This document shows, in pieces, positions 32,188 through 41,668 of a DNA stretch of 64,000 nucleotides (position 1 is its first letter; each line of letters starts with the position of its first letter). The DNA lies in NCBI GenBank assembly GCA_025529335.1, contig JAMYHX010000185.1, forward strand, positions 1 to 64,000. The letters run 5' to 3'. The notes under the pieces are model-generated. The model worked only from the letters and a program-made list of their open reading frames with translations. It ran no database searches and was not told where the DNA came from. This DNA comes from Rhizopus sp. PT2906 (Eukaryota; Mucoromycota; Mucoromycetes; Mucorales; Rhizopodaceae). Made by a program: the position numbers and the translations under genes.

Positions 32188-33269
32188 CTAAGGGTGGTCG
32201 TCGTTTGTGATCAGTTTGTACAATCCAGTTTTCATAATATTCACTGCTGCATTGGTGTCTCGGCTTCTTATAGCATATGAATGTTGACGACCCAATGCAG
32301 TCAGGATTGGCACACAAGACTGCACCAAGGTTGACCTTTCCATTGTTCTTCTTTGGATGAACGATTGATTCGTCACAGATACAGCATAATTTTGATGATT
32401 GGTATTCAGTAGTTGAAATGACAGTTGATCTACTGGAAAGAGACTTACGCAAAATACGTGTACTTCTTTTTTGTATCCTTTTATCCACGAGCCAGAGTCC
32501 CCATAAAAAACATTTTTTTTTCTAAATCTGCATTTCTTGCTATTTTTCTGGCTGAGGTTCTGTATGCCTTATCTCTAAATCTTCTTTGGCCACTGTTTTT
32601 CCGTTTTGTCCAACTTGAATAACAATAAAATTCCAGCATCTTGTCTCGTATTTCTTTATACAGCTGATGTTTCTTGACTACGAGATACTTACTACTTCTT
32701 ACTTTTGTTGTGTTTACCATCTGGGCAGGCCTGGTCTCTACAGAAATGATATCCTTATTGCTGTTCTTATGTTGCTGTAACTTGAAGCGGTGATATGAAG
32801 TCCGTGATTTTGCTGAAATGCTTTTTGCTGTAACTGCCGTTTCACAAGGCTTTAGCAAATGATGCAGTCTTGCTTTTCCTTCTTCAGACTTGAAAAAATT
32901 CAGTAAAGCCGGGTGGCCGAGAGAAAGGGATAAGTATGAAATTACACCGTTGGCATTCATCTGCACGCAGGTTGCCATTGCGCGGACGCCAGGATCAATG
33001 CCGTAAAAAGCCATGCTACCCAAGGAGTCAGACAGGTTTATCGTTTTTGAGCATTGATGCATTTCAACTGCATCTTCGCTTGATAACAATGACTCATAAA
33101 GATTTGCTTTTTCATTTTTGCGTTCTATGATCTTTTTTTTTTTAAGCCTGACTCGATACTTTTTCTTCATGGATGCTTTTAATGTCTGTCGTTCGTTGAC
33201 CAGAGTTTTCTTTTTTGTGATATCATCAAGAGAGTGGTTTATTTGTACATTGGCATCATTAATTCGGGT
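32188..33269 (-). pseudogene. TnpB/Fanzor-type RuvC nuclease remnant, frameshifted
   Basis: Minus-strand coding sequence is spread over three frames. Frame one (33269 to 32481) holds a Lys-rich region, RuvC-I as FYGIDPGVRAMATCVQ (Asp codon at 32994-32996) and a long helical part ending EKKMFFMG. Near 32480-32500 the homology passes through a second frame (SGSWIKGYKK) into a third with TTEYQSSKLC, keeping the candidate Glu and starting a zinc ribbon (CCIC ... CANPDC). Near 32280 it shifts again to SRDTNAAVNIM, the RuvC-III Asp motif, ending at 32188. So D, E and D motifs plus the zinc ribbon all survive, but at least three frameshifts and a missing N-terminus make it inactive as written. Eukaryotic relatives (Fanzor) are RNA-guided DNA nucleases of transposons. 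Confidence 0.8.
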
Positions 33270-33282
33270 TTAAGCTGTAAAA

Positions 33283-33699
33283 TTGACTGTAGAAGAGCAA
33301 CAGAAGAAGAAGACTGCTGATATCCTTGATCATGACAATGCCTGTGGCATGCTAGAGAAGATTGAAGATAATTTGTTTCAGCGTAGATTCTTTAAACATG
33401 ATATATTATATTATGGTATTGAAGTTCGAAATGGTTGTCTTTATCGTTGCTCATGCCCTAGCTCCACCAAGCTTTATAAACACACTTTCCTTGTCAATTA
33501 TTTATTTCAAGTACCTTTTACAGATGAAAATGCCGCCTTGTTTAATACGATTGGTAATATTCAAAGTACTAGTGACATGGACGAGAGAAACTTACGCTTT
33601 AGTGAATTCAGCAACGAAGGAGAAAAGTATTGCCAGGTAATAAACAAGCTATGGAAAGAAAAATCTGCTTTGTTAGCTCAGCAAGGGCAAGCTAAATGA
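33283..33699 (+). pseudogene. SWIM-like zinc-finger fragment of a mobile-element protein
   Basis: A 138-codon frame containing LYRCSCPSSTKLYKHTFLVN resembles the SWIM pattern C-x-C ... C-x-H, but the third ligand is Tyr (YKH) instead of Cys. Similar SWIM-type proteins are repetitive in Mucorales as I remember, and occur with MULE-type transposases. It starts within 20 bp of the end of the Fanzor/TnpB remnant on the opposite strand, so one element probably landed in or beside another. The N-terminal part expected for a transposase is absent. Confidence 0.5.
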
Positions 33700-33963
33700 A
33701 ATGCTCTTTGTTGGTAAACACTTTGAAAGAAGCAGCTACTACAATGTATGACGTTGGATAATCTTCTCATACACTTCTACCAAGACAACAATGATTTTTT
33801 TTCCCCTTTTTTTTTATAATTCATCAATATTCGATATGACTGCTAAAATCTTGATAACTTTGAGGCTACCTCTGTGACCGCCAACCGGAGTATGAACTAG
33901 TGTACGCTAAACAGGAAAACATCTTTAGCATTAAAAAGTTTTTTTTTTTTCTTTACTTTGAAT

Positions 33964-34345
33964 ATGAATGAGACATTAGAAGAAGTTCGCGAAAAATGTG
34001 CACTTCAATTAGAAATGTACCAAAAATGCGTTGAAAATTATCCTCACAGTTGGGATAAAAGTTGTAAGCAGCAAAAGAATGCTTTAAATAAATGCTCTGA
34101 AGAAAAGTAAATCATGTTTAAAAAAAGACAAGGGGCTTGTGTGATTGACTATTCATAGTGTTGGTATCATAAAGTTTGTAAAGACACAATGTACACCACA
34201 GATCAATGCCTATGATAAATGCTTACAAGAGAATACCGAAGATCCACGCAATTGTATTCCAGTATTTAAAGATTTGTATCTTTGTACCGAAGCTGCTTCA
34301 GTGACTTTTAAAGAACAACAAAAAGAAAAGACAACATCAAATTAG
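33964..34345 (+). CDS. Mix14/CHCHD5-like twin CX9C protein
   Basis: Two exons, 33964-34106 and 34159-34345, give 109 residues. Four cysteine pairs with exactly nine residues between them are present: CALQLEMYQKC, CKQQKNALNKC, CTPQINAYDKC and CIPVFKDLYLC. This is the double CHCH arrangement of Mix14/Mic14 (CHCHD5), a soluble intermembrane-space protein imported and oxidised by the Mia40 relay. The exon boundary falls between the two CHCH units. Its stop lies 16 bp from the stop of convergent SDH6, so two mitochondrial genes share overlapping 3' ends. The exact paralogue (CHCHD5 or another four-CX9C protein) is less certain than the fold. Confidence 0.88.
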
Positions 34346-34361
34346 ATTTTATAAATGTATA

Positions 34362-34650
34362 TTAAACATGGATATCTTTGACACCTTTTTGACTATAAGC
34401 TTCAAATTGCTTTTGCCCTTTTCTCAACATGTATTCTATTGTAGCAAAGTCTGTTCTTCTTATGTTGTGCTGTCTAAACTCTTTACGTATAAATGCATAA
34501 AAACGAGGTCGGGTTTCCTAATGGATGTTATACACCTGTTTAACTTTTATATCATCTTACCATCGGCTTTTCTCTTGCTGCTCTAAAGCATTTTCTATAA
34601 AATTGAATGACTTCGTTCTGTAATCCTGAGCGCTTTAACGGTCCTGGCAT
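34362..34650 (-). CDS. SDH6: SDH6/SDHAF1, LYR-motif assembly factor for succinate dehydrogenase
   Basis: Two short exons, 34650-34561 and 34517-34362, give 81 residues. The protein begins MPGPLKRSGLQNEVIQFYRK, then CFRAAREKPM, IRKEFRQHN, TDFATIEYMLRKGQKQFEAY and ends KDIHV. The order, the LYR-like FYRK, the RxEF and the IEYxLRxGxK block match yeast Sdh6 and human SDHAF1, which help insert iron-sulphur clusters into Sdh2 in the mitochondrial matrix. The gene is easy to miss because each exon is under 160 nt and a spurious plus-strand frame overlaps it. The 43-bp intron has GTAAGA and TTAG ends. Confidence 0.9.
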
Positions 34651-35666
34651 TCTGTATAATTAAATTAAAATAAAAGAGAGAAAGGGAAAAAAAATGACAG
34701 GTTCCATCTGTGACGCATATTCGGAATTTAAATGCTTCGACTCTGTACAGTTGGTTAATTCGTGCTTCTCTGTATCTAGCCCGATGGCAACCGTATGATT
34801 GAGAAATCTCTTCCTTGAAAAATCCTCAATGCTTAAATCATGATTTGTTATTAAAGAACCATCTTCTTCTCTTATCATCTTCAGCTGGTATTTATCGTAT
34901 TCTACGTTGAATAAGAGTCAATAAGCAGTGTCTACATATCTATAGCAAAAGCCCAGCAACGTAAACTAATCAAAATTACAAATTCATACAAAGAGAAAGT
35001 GACCCCTTCAGGCACTCTTAACTATGGGTATCAAGTAGTACAAAAATACAATATCTAATATCACCCAACACATTGTAAATTTGAAGTTTTCTTTGTAATT
35101 ATAATGATAATCTCAATGCTTATCTTAATCATATCCCCATTCTTGAGGTTATAAAGTATTTCCAAGAATGAATGACACTGTTGCAAAGAGTAAAAGCTGA
35201 TGTCACATTAACCATTGGTTGATTTCGCTTGCTGGTAAATTAAATGCCGTATATATAGAAGCTTCGTCATTCAAGATATGATTGTATGAAGCATGAAGCT
35301 GCTCTCAGCTCTGTTCTTATTTCAAGCTCAAGCTATTCAAGACTTTGTTGAAGAAAGTACCTGTCCATTTTTAATCGCAGTCAATTTTTAAGCTCTATTT
35401 AAAGTTGATCACTTACTAGCCCGTTTTTCTTTATGTATTATAAACATATATTCGCCCATGACAGCTTATATACTGTTTGAACAGCCTCTTTCAAGGCGAA
35501 TATCATAAAGTGATATTTTATTAAAACAGAGTCTTTCTTTTTTTGTGTATGATTGCTTGTCTTAAAAAGAGTAAAGACAAAAATAACTTACAAAAAGAGT
35601 AAAATCTATTTTTAATTTTTTTTTTCTTTCTTTTTCATTTCTTCTTTGCAAAAATATACACAAACC
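34651..35666. other. Spacer with weak coding candidates
   Basis: A minus-strand 72-codon frame at 34660-34878 (MIREEDGSLITNHDLSIED...) lies just upstream of SDH6 and looks mildly coding but matches nothing I know. A possible short secreted peptide at 35293-35391 is listed separately. The rest is AT-rich. Confidence 0.4.
35293..35391 (+). CDS. Possible short secreted peptide (32 residues)
   Basis: ATG at 35293 opens a 32-codon frame beginning MKLLSALFLFQAQA, a textbook signal-peptide-like start, followed by IQDFVEESTCPFLIAVNF. A TATATATA box is at 35250-35257, 43 bp upstream. No downstream exon could be joined with confidence. It could be a real small secreted peptide, the first exon of a longer gene, or the stub of a lost gene. 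Confidence 0.25.
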   Translation: MKLLSALFLFQAQAIQDFVEESTCPFLIAVNF

Positions 35667-36596
35667 ATGGGATTAAATACATGTTGCTTCTGTGTTCCTT
35701 TAAGGTACGCTTGAGATCCTATCAAAAAAAGAAAAAGAAAAAGAAATGAACCACTTATGCTGCCTCTTAGAACTGGAGTTACTGTTATTGCGACTATATC
35801 ATTTGTAAAGTATTAAATACTATAAATTGACAGTTTTTAACTTATTTATCGGAAAGCTATTTTATTTGGCATGTTTAATAAGTTTCATAATGGGAAGGGA
35901 TGGTAAATAATAATATAGGATGATTGATGAATATATTTGTGATGTCATGTAGGCATTCATAGTTTCCCTAAAGAAGACCTGTCAGCTGTACTTGGTATCT
36001 ACTGGACTGCTGTAGCCGTTGTCAGTTTATATACCGCAAGTTCACTTCTTGGTATCCTTGGTGGTGCCACAGTAAGAAAAGGACATTTATAGATATACAT
36101 GGCAAACTGATATATAGCTTTTTTTTTATAGCAAAATCGAACAATGATCAATATCTTTCGATTCTTGTATTGGACGATGGCTCTCTTGATACTCGTGACA
36201 TCAACAGTAACATGGATCATGATGTTAGTTAGACGAAACAGCATTGTGTCAGAATGTCAAAGATACCTTTTAGAACAAGATAGTAAACAAAATTCATATT
36301 ATACTCCAGTGACATTACCTGACGGAAGAATGGTTGTTCATCAAGAAGACTGTACTAATGCAACAAAACAAGTGATCATTATCATTGGCATCTTTGTATT
36401 CCTTGGTAACTTTATACAGGTAAAAATAAATATATACATAAATTGATATATAGAAACTGAACAAACTTTATAGCTCTACTTTGCATCGGCTATTAATGCC
36501 TATGCACGCAGATTGAAATCCATTGGCACTATTCAACATCATAAACTCCGTGATATGGATGAGTTTCCAGAAACAGCCAAAATGACGGTCTATTAA
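35667..36596 (+). CDS. Four-helix membrane protein, function unknown
   Basis: Six exons: 35667-35704, 35771-35804, 35857-35902, 35953-36071, 36132-36419 and 36474-36596, giving 215 residues. Exons 2 and 3 (34 and 46 nt) are too short for an ORF scan but are required to keep frame and complete the first helix region (TVIATISF, LFYLACLISFIMGRDG). Further helices are IYWTAVAVVSLYTASSLLGI, FRFLYWTMALLILVTSTVTW and VIIIIGIFVFLGNFIQLYFA. The start, MGLNTCCFCVPLRTG, is Cys-rich and resembles conserved fungal small membrane proteins. The cytosolic tail is basic then acidic. No function is proposed. Confidence 0.75.
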
Positions 36597-36793
36597 CCGG
36601 AGTTTAAATTTAATTGTACACAGAATGCAGACAGAGAAAAAGACCATTGACACAGAGACACTCTTCTTTTTTCTTTAATAAAAATATCTTTTTGATAGAG
36701 TGTCCCTTCCCTTCATTTTGTTAATTTCTTTATTACATTTGGACACTCTTTCAATTAGATAATACATTCATTTTCTTTTCAATCATTCAACCC

Positions 36794-37123
36794 ATGTATT
36801 CTCATATTAATGACCAGTTTTCTATTCAAGACATTGAATACGAAAATGCTTATTTTAATGACTATGACCAAGAAATGGTCGAAGCAGTAAATGAAGCAGA
36901 TTATAATGATCAACAAAAAGAACAAGAAGATCAAGAACAAGACGATGAATACATCATTGATGAACGTCTTTTAAAGCTTATTGTTGATGTTCAATCGTAC
37001 CTTTCAGAAGCACCAGCAGCTGATTCTCCTTTATTGGCATTACAATACAAGATGTATACCTATCTTAAGCAGCGTGCAATGGAAATAGGAATGGAAAATA
37101 ATCAAGACTATACTGCACTTTAA
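36794..37123 (+). CDS. Small acidic protein, hypothetical
   Basis: A single-exon frame of 109 residues with good start context. The first half is very acidic (Glu/Asp/Gln runs such as EQEDQEQDDEY), and the second half is predicted helical (IIDERLLKLIVDVQSYLSEA ... LQYKMYTYLKQRAMEIGM). No domain is recognised. The codon pattern and the clean length between two well-defined neighbours favour a real gene. Confidence 0.55.
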   Translation: MYSHINDQFSIQDIEYENAYFNDYDQEMVEAVNEADYNDQQKEQEDQEQDDEYIIDERLLKLIVDVQSYLSEAPAADSPLLALQYKMYTYLKQRAMEIGMENNQDYTAL

Positions 37124-37408
37124 CGATGAATTTAATGACTCTCTTTCACATAAATATGCTTTATAAGAACAACAGCAACAAAAAAAGTACAAAACATATT
37201 AAACACTAAAAATAAACTTTTGCTTTTATAAAAGAAGACAAGGGTCTTAGCTATTATTACTCTTGAATCTGTTGATAGAAGTTTGAAGTTAATATACGAT
37301 CGACATGATTGACATAGTATTGATAAAGAGAAGCAATTGAATCAGTGGCCATACATTATTATTCGGAGATTGTTGTGTCTTGTTTCTCTTTCTCTTTATT
37401 TAATTAAT
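37124..37408. other. Short AT-rich spacer
   Basis: Nothing is recognised here apart from A-rich and CT-rich stretches near the start of the next gene. Confidence 0.5.
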
Positions 37409-37603
37409 ATGTCACCTTCTATAAACAATACCAGCGAAGAGTTGTTAATTCCTGATTCAGACCTTGATTTACAAACATGGTTAAAAGAAATTGAAGGTGC
37501 TGAAGACCTAATGACTGAAGTAGAATCTAAAGCTGATTTACTTCAAGCCAAGATTGATGCTCTACTAAAAGAAATAAAGAAGCAAGAACCAGAGAAAGAA
37601 TAA
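37409..37603 (+). CDS. Small coiled-coil protein, hypothetical (64 residues)
   Basis: A single exon encoding MSPSINNTSEELLIPDSDLD followed by a regular heptad-like helix (LQTWLKEIEGAEDLM, VESKADLLQAKIDALLKEIK). The CT-rich tract before the ATG matches other genes here. Small coiled-coil proteins like this are often complex subunits; no family is recognised. Confidence 0.55.
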   Translation: MSPSINNTSEELLIPDSDLDLQTWLKEIEGAEDLMTEVESKADLLQAKIDALLKEIKKQEPEKE

Positions 37604-37797
37604 ACCAGTCATACCCCACAGTACTTTCTTTCTTCGTATGCTCGATAAGGGCCACGTTCTTTTGTTGAGAAATAAACAGTTATATACAGTTTTTAATCCA
37701 TTTTTTAAATGTGAGTGTATAATAATGTGGTCAACATTTTATGAATAACACAAAAGTGTACTTCTTTTTAAGTAATAAATATTTCTTTTCTTTTTTT

Positions 37798-37830
<33 letters not shown>

Positions 37831-37838
37831 TTTTAATC

Positions 37839-39011
37839 ATGTCGTCGTTGGAAAGAGAAATCTTTAAAAAGCCTCAATTACCCTTGGAATCAATAAGAGC
37901 AGATGAAGAAAACTTTAAGTAAGAAATATATATGCACAAGTGTCTGTAATATGTTAACAATGAATAGTAATATTCCACCATCACAACGTCAGCGTTCTTC
38001 TTCTCAAAAATATAGTCCAAATGAATGGCAAGATTACTTTGATGAATCTATCAATTTGAACATATCAGGGACCAATGACGTGTTTCGTATATACAAGACT
38101 GACTCAGTTAAGCCAGACGGGCCCTTATTTCTTATGCATCATGGAGCAGGATCTTCGGGTCTTTCGTTTGGATGGGTAGCAAAGCATATCAAGGAGCTTA
38201 CTAAAGGCGAGTATGGCGTGATAGCTATCGACTGCAGAGGACATGGTGCGACCAAAACTGAAGACGAATTGGATTTTTCATTGGAACGTATGTCGACTGA
38301 TTTAATAGCCATCATTCGGGCTATTGTAAAAGATAACCAGGATATTGTCCTGGTTGGCCATAGGTACAGGCTGACATACAAAGGTCAATAACTAATATTC
38401 ATTAGTATGGGTGGATCAGTCGTAGTCAATGTGGCTCATAAGCGAGTGCTCAAGAATATCATGGGTGTTACAGTGATTGATGTGGTTGAAGGATCAGCCA
38501 TTGATGCGTTATCTTCCATGACCAGAATCTTAAATTCAAGGCCAAAGCAATTTAATACATATGAGCAAGCGATTCAATGGAGGTAAAGTAAAAAGACACA
38601 AAATATCTTTTTTTTAACTTACTCATCCTCCCTAGTATCCAATCAAATACCTTGATGAACCTAGCATCTGCCAAACTCTCTATCCCTCCTTTACTCACAT
38701 CAGCCGATAATAAACTTAAATGGATTACAGATCTCTCAAAGACACAACCTTACTGGTCCGAATGGTTCACAGGTCTAAGTGAAAAGTTTCTAAACTCTGG
38801 TACGGCCAAACTGTTGATACTGGCAGGAACAGATAGATTGGATAAACCACTCATTATTGGACAAATGCAAGGTAAATTTCAACTAGAGATATTTACAGAT
38901 TCAGGTCATTTTGTCCAAGAGGACGTGCCTATGAAAACGGCTACATGTTTGATAGAGTTTTTCAGACGAAACCATCGTTTGATCTTACCTCCCAAAGTGT
39001 TTAGTAAATAA
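37839..39011 (+). CDS. PPE1: Protein phosphatase methylesterase 1 (PPME1/Ppe1)
   Basis: Four exons: 37839-37918, 37968-38363, 38406-38582 and 38636-39011, giving 342 residues. The alpha/beta hydrolase removes the C-terminal methyl ester of the PP2A catalytic subunit. Motifs: oxyanion region MHHGAGSSGLSF, DCRGHGATK, nucleophile elbow GHSMGG, catalytic Asp in LILAGTDRLDKPL and His in DSGHFVQEDVP. Intron 2 splits the catalytic serine codon (AG/T). The substrate-shaped motif WSEWFTGLSEKFL is typical of PME-1. A (CT)n tract of about 30 bp lies just before the start. Firm assignment. Confidence 0.95.
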
Positions 39012-39096
39012 AAAAGAAAAAAAAAAAATTTTCATGCAAAATACGCGTGAGCGCGCGCCATATAATTTTTTTTCCTTTCTTTTTTTACATTAGATT

Positions 39097-40499
39097 ATGG
39101 GAATCAAAGGCTTGAATCAGCTGATCTCTGAACATGCACCTAATGCAATCAAACGCTATGAATTGAAAAACTTTTTTGGTCGTAAAGTGGCCATTGACGC
39201 ATCGATGAGCATCTATCAATTTATGATTGCCGTTCGTCAACAGGACGGCCAAGTCCTTCAAAATGAAGAAGGCGAAACGACTAGTCACTTGATGGGTATG
39301 TTTTATCGTACGGTTCGTATAGTCGAGAATGGAATTAAACCAGTTTATGTCTTTGACGGAAAACCACCTACTTTGAAATCCGGAGAGGTATAAAAGATAT
39401 ACATATTTATAAAATAAAAGCTAATATACATATAGTTGGCAAAAAGAAAAGCACGTAAGGAAGAAGCTCAACAAAAAATGGAGGAAGCAGCCGAAGTTGG
39501 TACAGCAGCTGATGTGACAAGATATACAAAACGAACAGTCAGAGTGACCGATCAACATAATGCGGAGTGTAAGCGATTGTTGAAAGCTATGGGTATTCCC
39601 TATGTCGAAGCGCCTTGTGAAGCAGAGGCTCAATGTGCTGAACTAGCTAGAGGTGGTAAAGTGTATGCAGCTGCCTCAGAAGATATGGATACCCTCACAT
39701 TCAAGGCACCCGTTCTGTTACGCCATTTGACGTTTTCTGAAGCACGCAAGTTACCGATTGATGAAATCAATTTGGAAAGGGCATTGGAAGGCATGGGATT
39801 AACTCAGGAACAGGTAAAAAAAAAAAAAAAAAAAAAAGAAAACATAAGGTAGCAGGGCGAATTCATATTTTATAGTTTATCGATCTCTGTATTCTCTTGG
39901 GTTGTGATTATACTGAGAGTATTAAAGGCGTTGGACCAAAAAGTGCTTATAATTTGATTAAGGAACACAAGACGATTGATGAAGCAATCAAGCATCTTGG
40001 TGCAAAGTTGAAAGAAGGCATACCAAAAGATTGGAATTATGCCGAAGCTCGTGAACTGTTTGTTAAACCTGTGGTGACCCCAGCATCTGAAGTTGAGGTA
40101 AGAACGATAGTATTAATAAAAAGTTGAAATATAATAATTTGTGTCATATAGCTTTCCTGGGGTACACCTGATGTGGATGCTGTTGTTGATTTCTTGGTGA
40201 GAGAGAAAGGATTTTCGTAAATACTAATTACAAACATGTGCAGCAAATGTGACTCTTAACAATGTGATTTATTAGTGAGGATCGTATAAGAAAAGGCTGT
40301 GAAAGATTAGCAAAGAATTTAAAACAGGCTACACAAACAAGAGTACAGGATTTCTTTAAAGTGGTGCCAAATGGAGATAAGGTAAACTTGATGCTGGTCT
40401 CTATTACTTATATTCACTGTATCATAGAACACAAAGAAGCGTCCTGCAGAAGAGGCAGCAAAGAAAGGTGCGGCTTCCAAGAGAGGAAAAAAGAAATAA
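39097..40499 (+). CDS. FEN1: Flap endonuclease 1 (FEN1/Rad27)
   Basis: Six exons: 39097-39387, 39436-39813, 39876-40097, 40152-40216, 40276-40381 and 40428-40499, giving 377 residues. It removes 5' flaps during lagging-strand maturation and long-patch base-excision repair. N-domain MGIKGLNQLISEHAPNAIK, VAIDASMSIYQFMIA and VFDGKPP; I-domain VEAPCEAEAQCAELA and YAAASEDMDTLTF; and LLGCDYTESIKGVGP (helix-hairpin-helix) carry the metal-binding acidic residues. The C-terminus has a PCNA-binding PIP box, QTRVQDFF, and a Lys-rich nuclear signal ending KRGKKK. The start is 85 bp after the PPME1 stop. Confidence 0.97.
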
Positions 40500-41668
40500 C
40501 AATGTCTCTTTTAATATACTTTTTTTCACAAATTATTCGCACACGTTACAAGATCAATAACAATTAAACACTTTATGTCTTTTTTATTATTTAAAAAGAC
40601 AACATGTAATAATATATAAAATGAATTTGATATTTTTGAGTATAAGATAATTGTGGTCAGCGCTTAATAACAAAAGGAAAAGTTGTTAGAGACTCTGTAT
40701 AAACAGTCTGATCTTGACTTCTCTTTTTCTTTTCTTTTCTTCTTTGGACCAAAAAGTAAGACCAGCTATTCCCCAGCTAGCCCTAAGGTAGGTTATATTC
40801 TTTACTCTTGTAAGAAACTAATATGTAATGTTATAGATCATAAAATCGAAAACAGTAGCCGGTGCTAGCTGGGGGTAGTTTGGTTCTTACCAAACTTTGT
40901 CCCATCCGCTCTCTTCCTTGCTCTCTCTTGCTCTTCTCTTTTCTCTGGATTGCTCTCTCTTCTTTGTCCGGGCCAGTTATCGCTGGCCCATATAATGCAC
41001 TTCGGGTAAGATATTAACAATTTCTTCTATAAGTTTACTCACTTTTCTTACTTCTCTTTTTTTCCTCTTATAAATCCTCATCTTTATAATGTAAATATTC
41101 AATATCAATGTAAATAACTGATTTACTAATCATTTCTTTACTCATCCTTTTGCTTCTGATGATCTCTCTTTTATTATTATTTGTTGTCTCATTTGTTGTC
41201 TGAAATTATCATTTTTTTTTATCAGTGTACGAATAATTTGTAAATAAAGTGTAGAAATGAAGCAAATACACTTGCATTATATGATGATTGGAAAATAATA
41301 TGACTTGTAAAGAGTGTCTTTAATTGAATTTCATTATAGAGCTGATTATTATCATTGTTAGACTCTCTTTGCTTATCAAGAAGAGATAAAGAGGAAAGTC
41401 TATATGGATTGTCTTTGTGTATGTGTTTTAATTGCATTTTTTATTCATGCGAGTTAATACTACGCTTTATGGCAAACAAGACTATTGCAAGTAGTTGATC
41501 TTCAAATGCTTTGTAAAGGCTGTTACCAAACAGTTCGCACGTCCACAGGTAATAGCTGGGGTACTTCTTTTCAAAATAACAGAATTCTATACGATTATAA
41601 ATGTTTGGTTAGATTGTTGACTATTTTGTGCAAAGTATTCTATTTACCTGAAGAAACACCACTCTCAG
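40500..41668. other. Spacer with a MITE-like hairpin
   Basis: No gene is seen. It contains the inverted-repeat element at 40746-40902 and a GGGCCAG-TTATCG-CTGGCCC hairpin at 40970-40989, with CT-rich sequence between. AT-rich sequence then runs to the recombinase remnant. Confidence 0.5.
40746..40902. mobile_element. MITE-like element with imperfect 40-bp inverted repeats
   Basis: The arm 40746-40785 (from GGACC through CCCCAGCTAGCC) and the arm 40861-40902 (from CTAGCTGGGG to TTTGTCC) are imperfect inverted copies. The total is 157 bp with a 75-bp AT-rich centre and no coding capacity. This is the form of a miniature inverted-repeat transposable element. No clear target duplication was seen. 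Confidence 0.5.

Noticed and set aside
34368..34586. 72-codon plus-strand frame
   Set aside because: It is the antisense of the SDH6 exons and intron, which are supported by family motifs.
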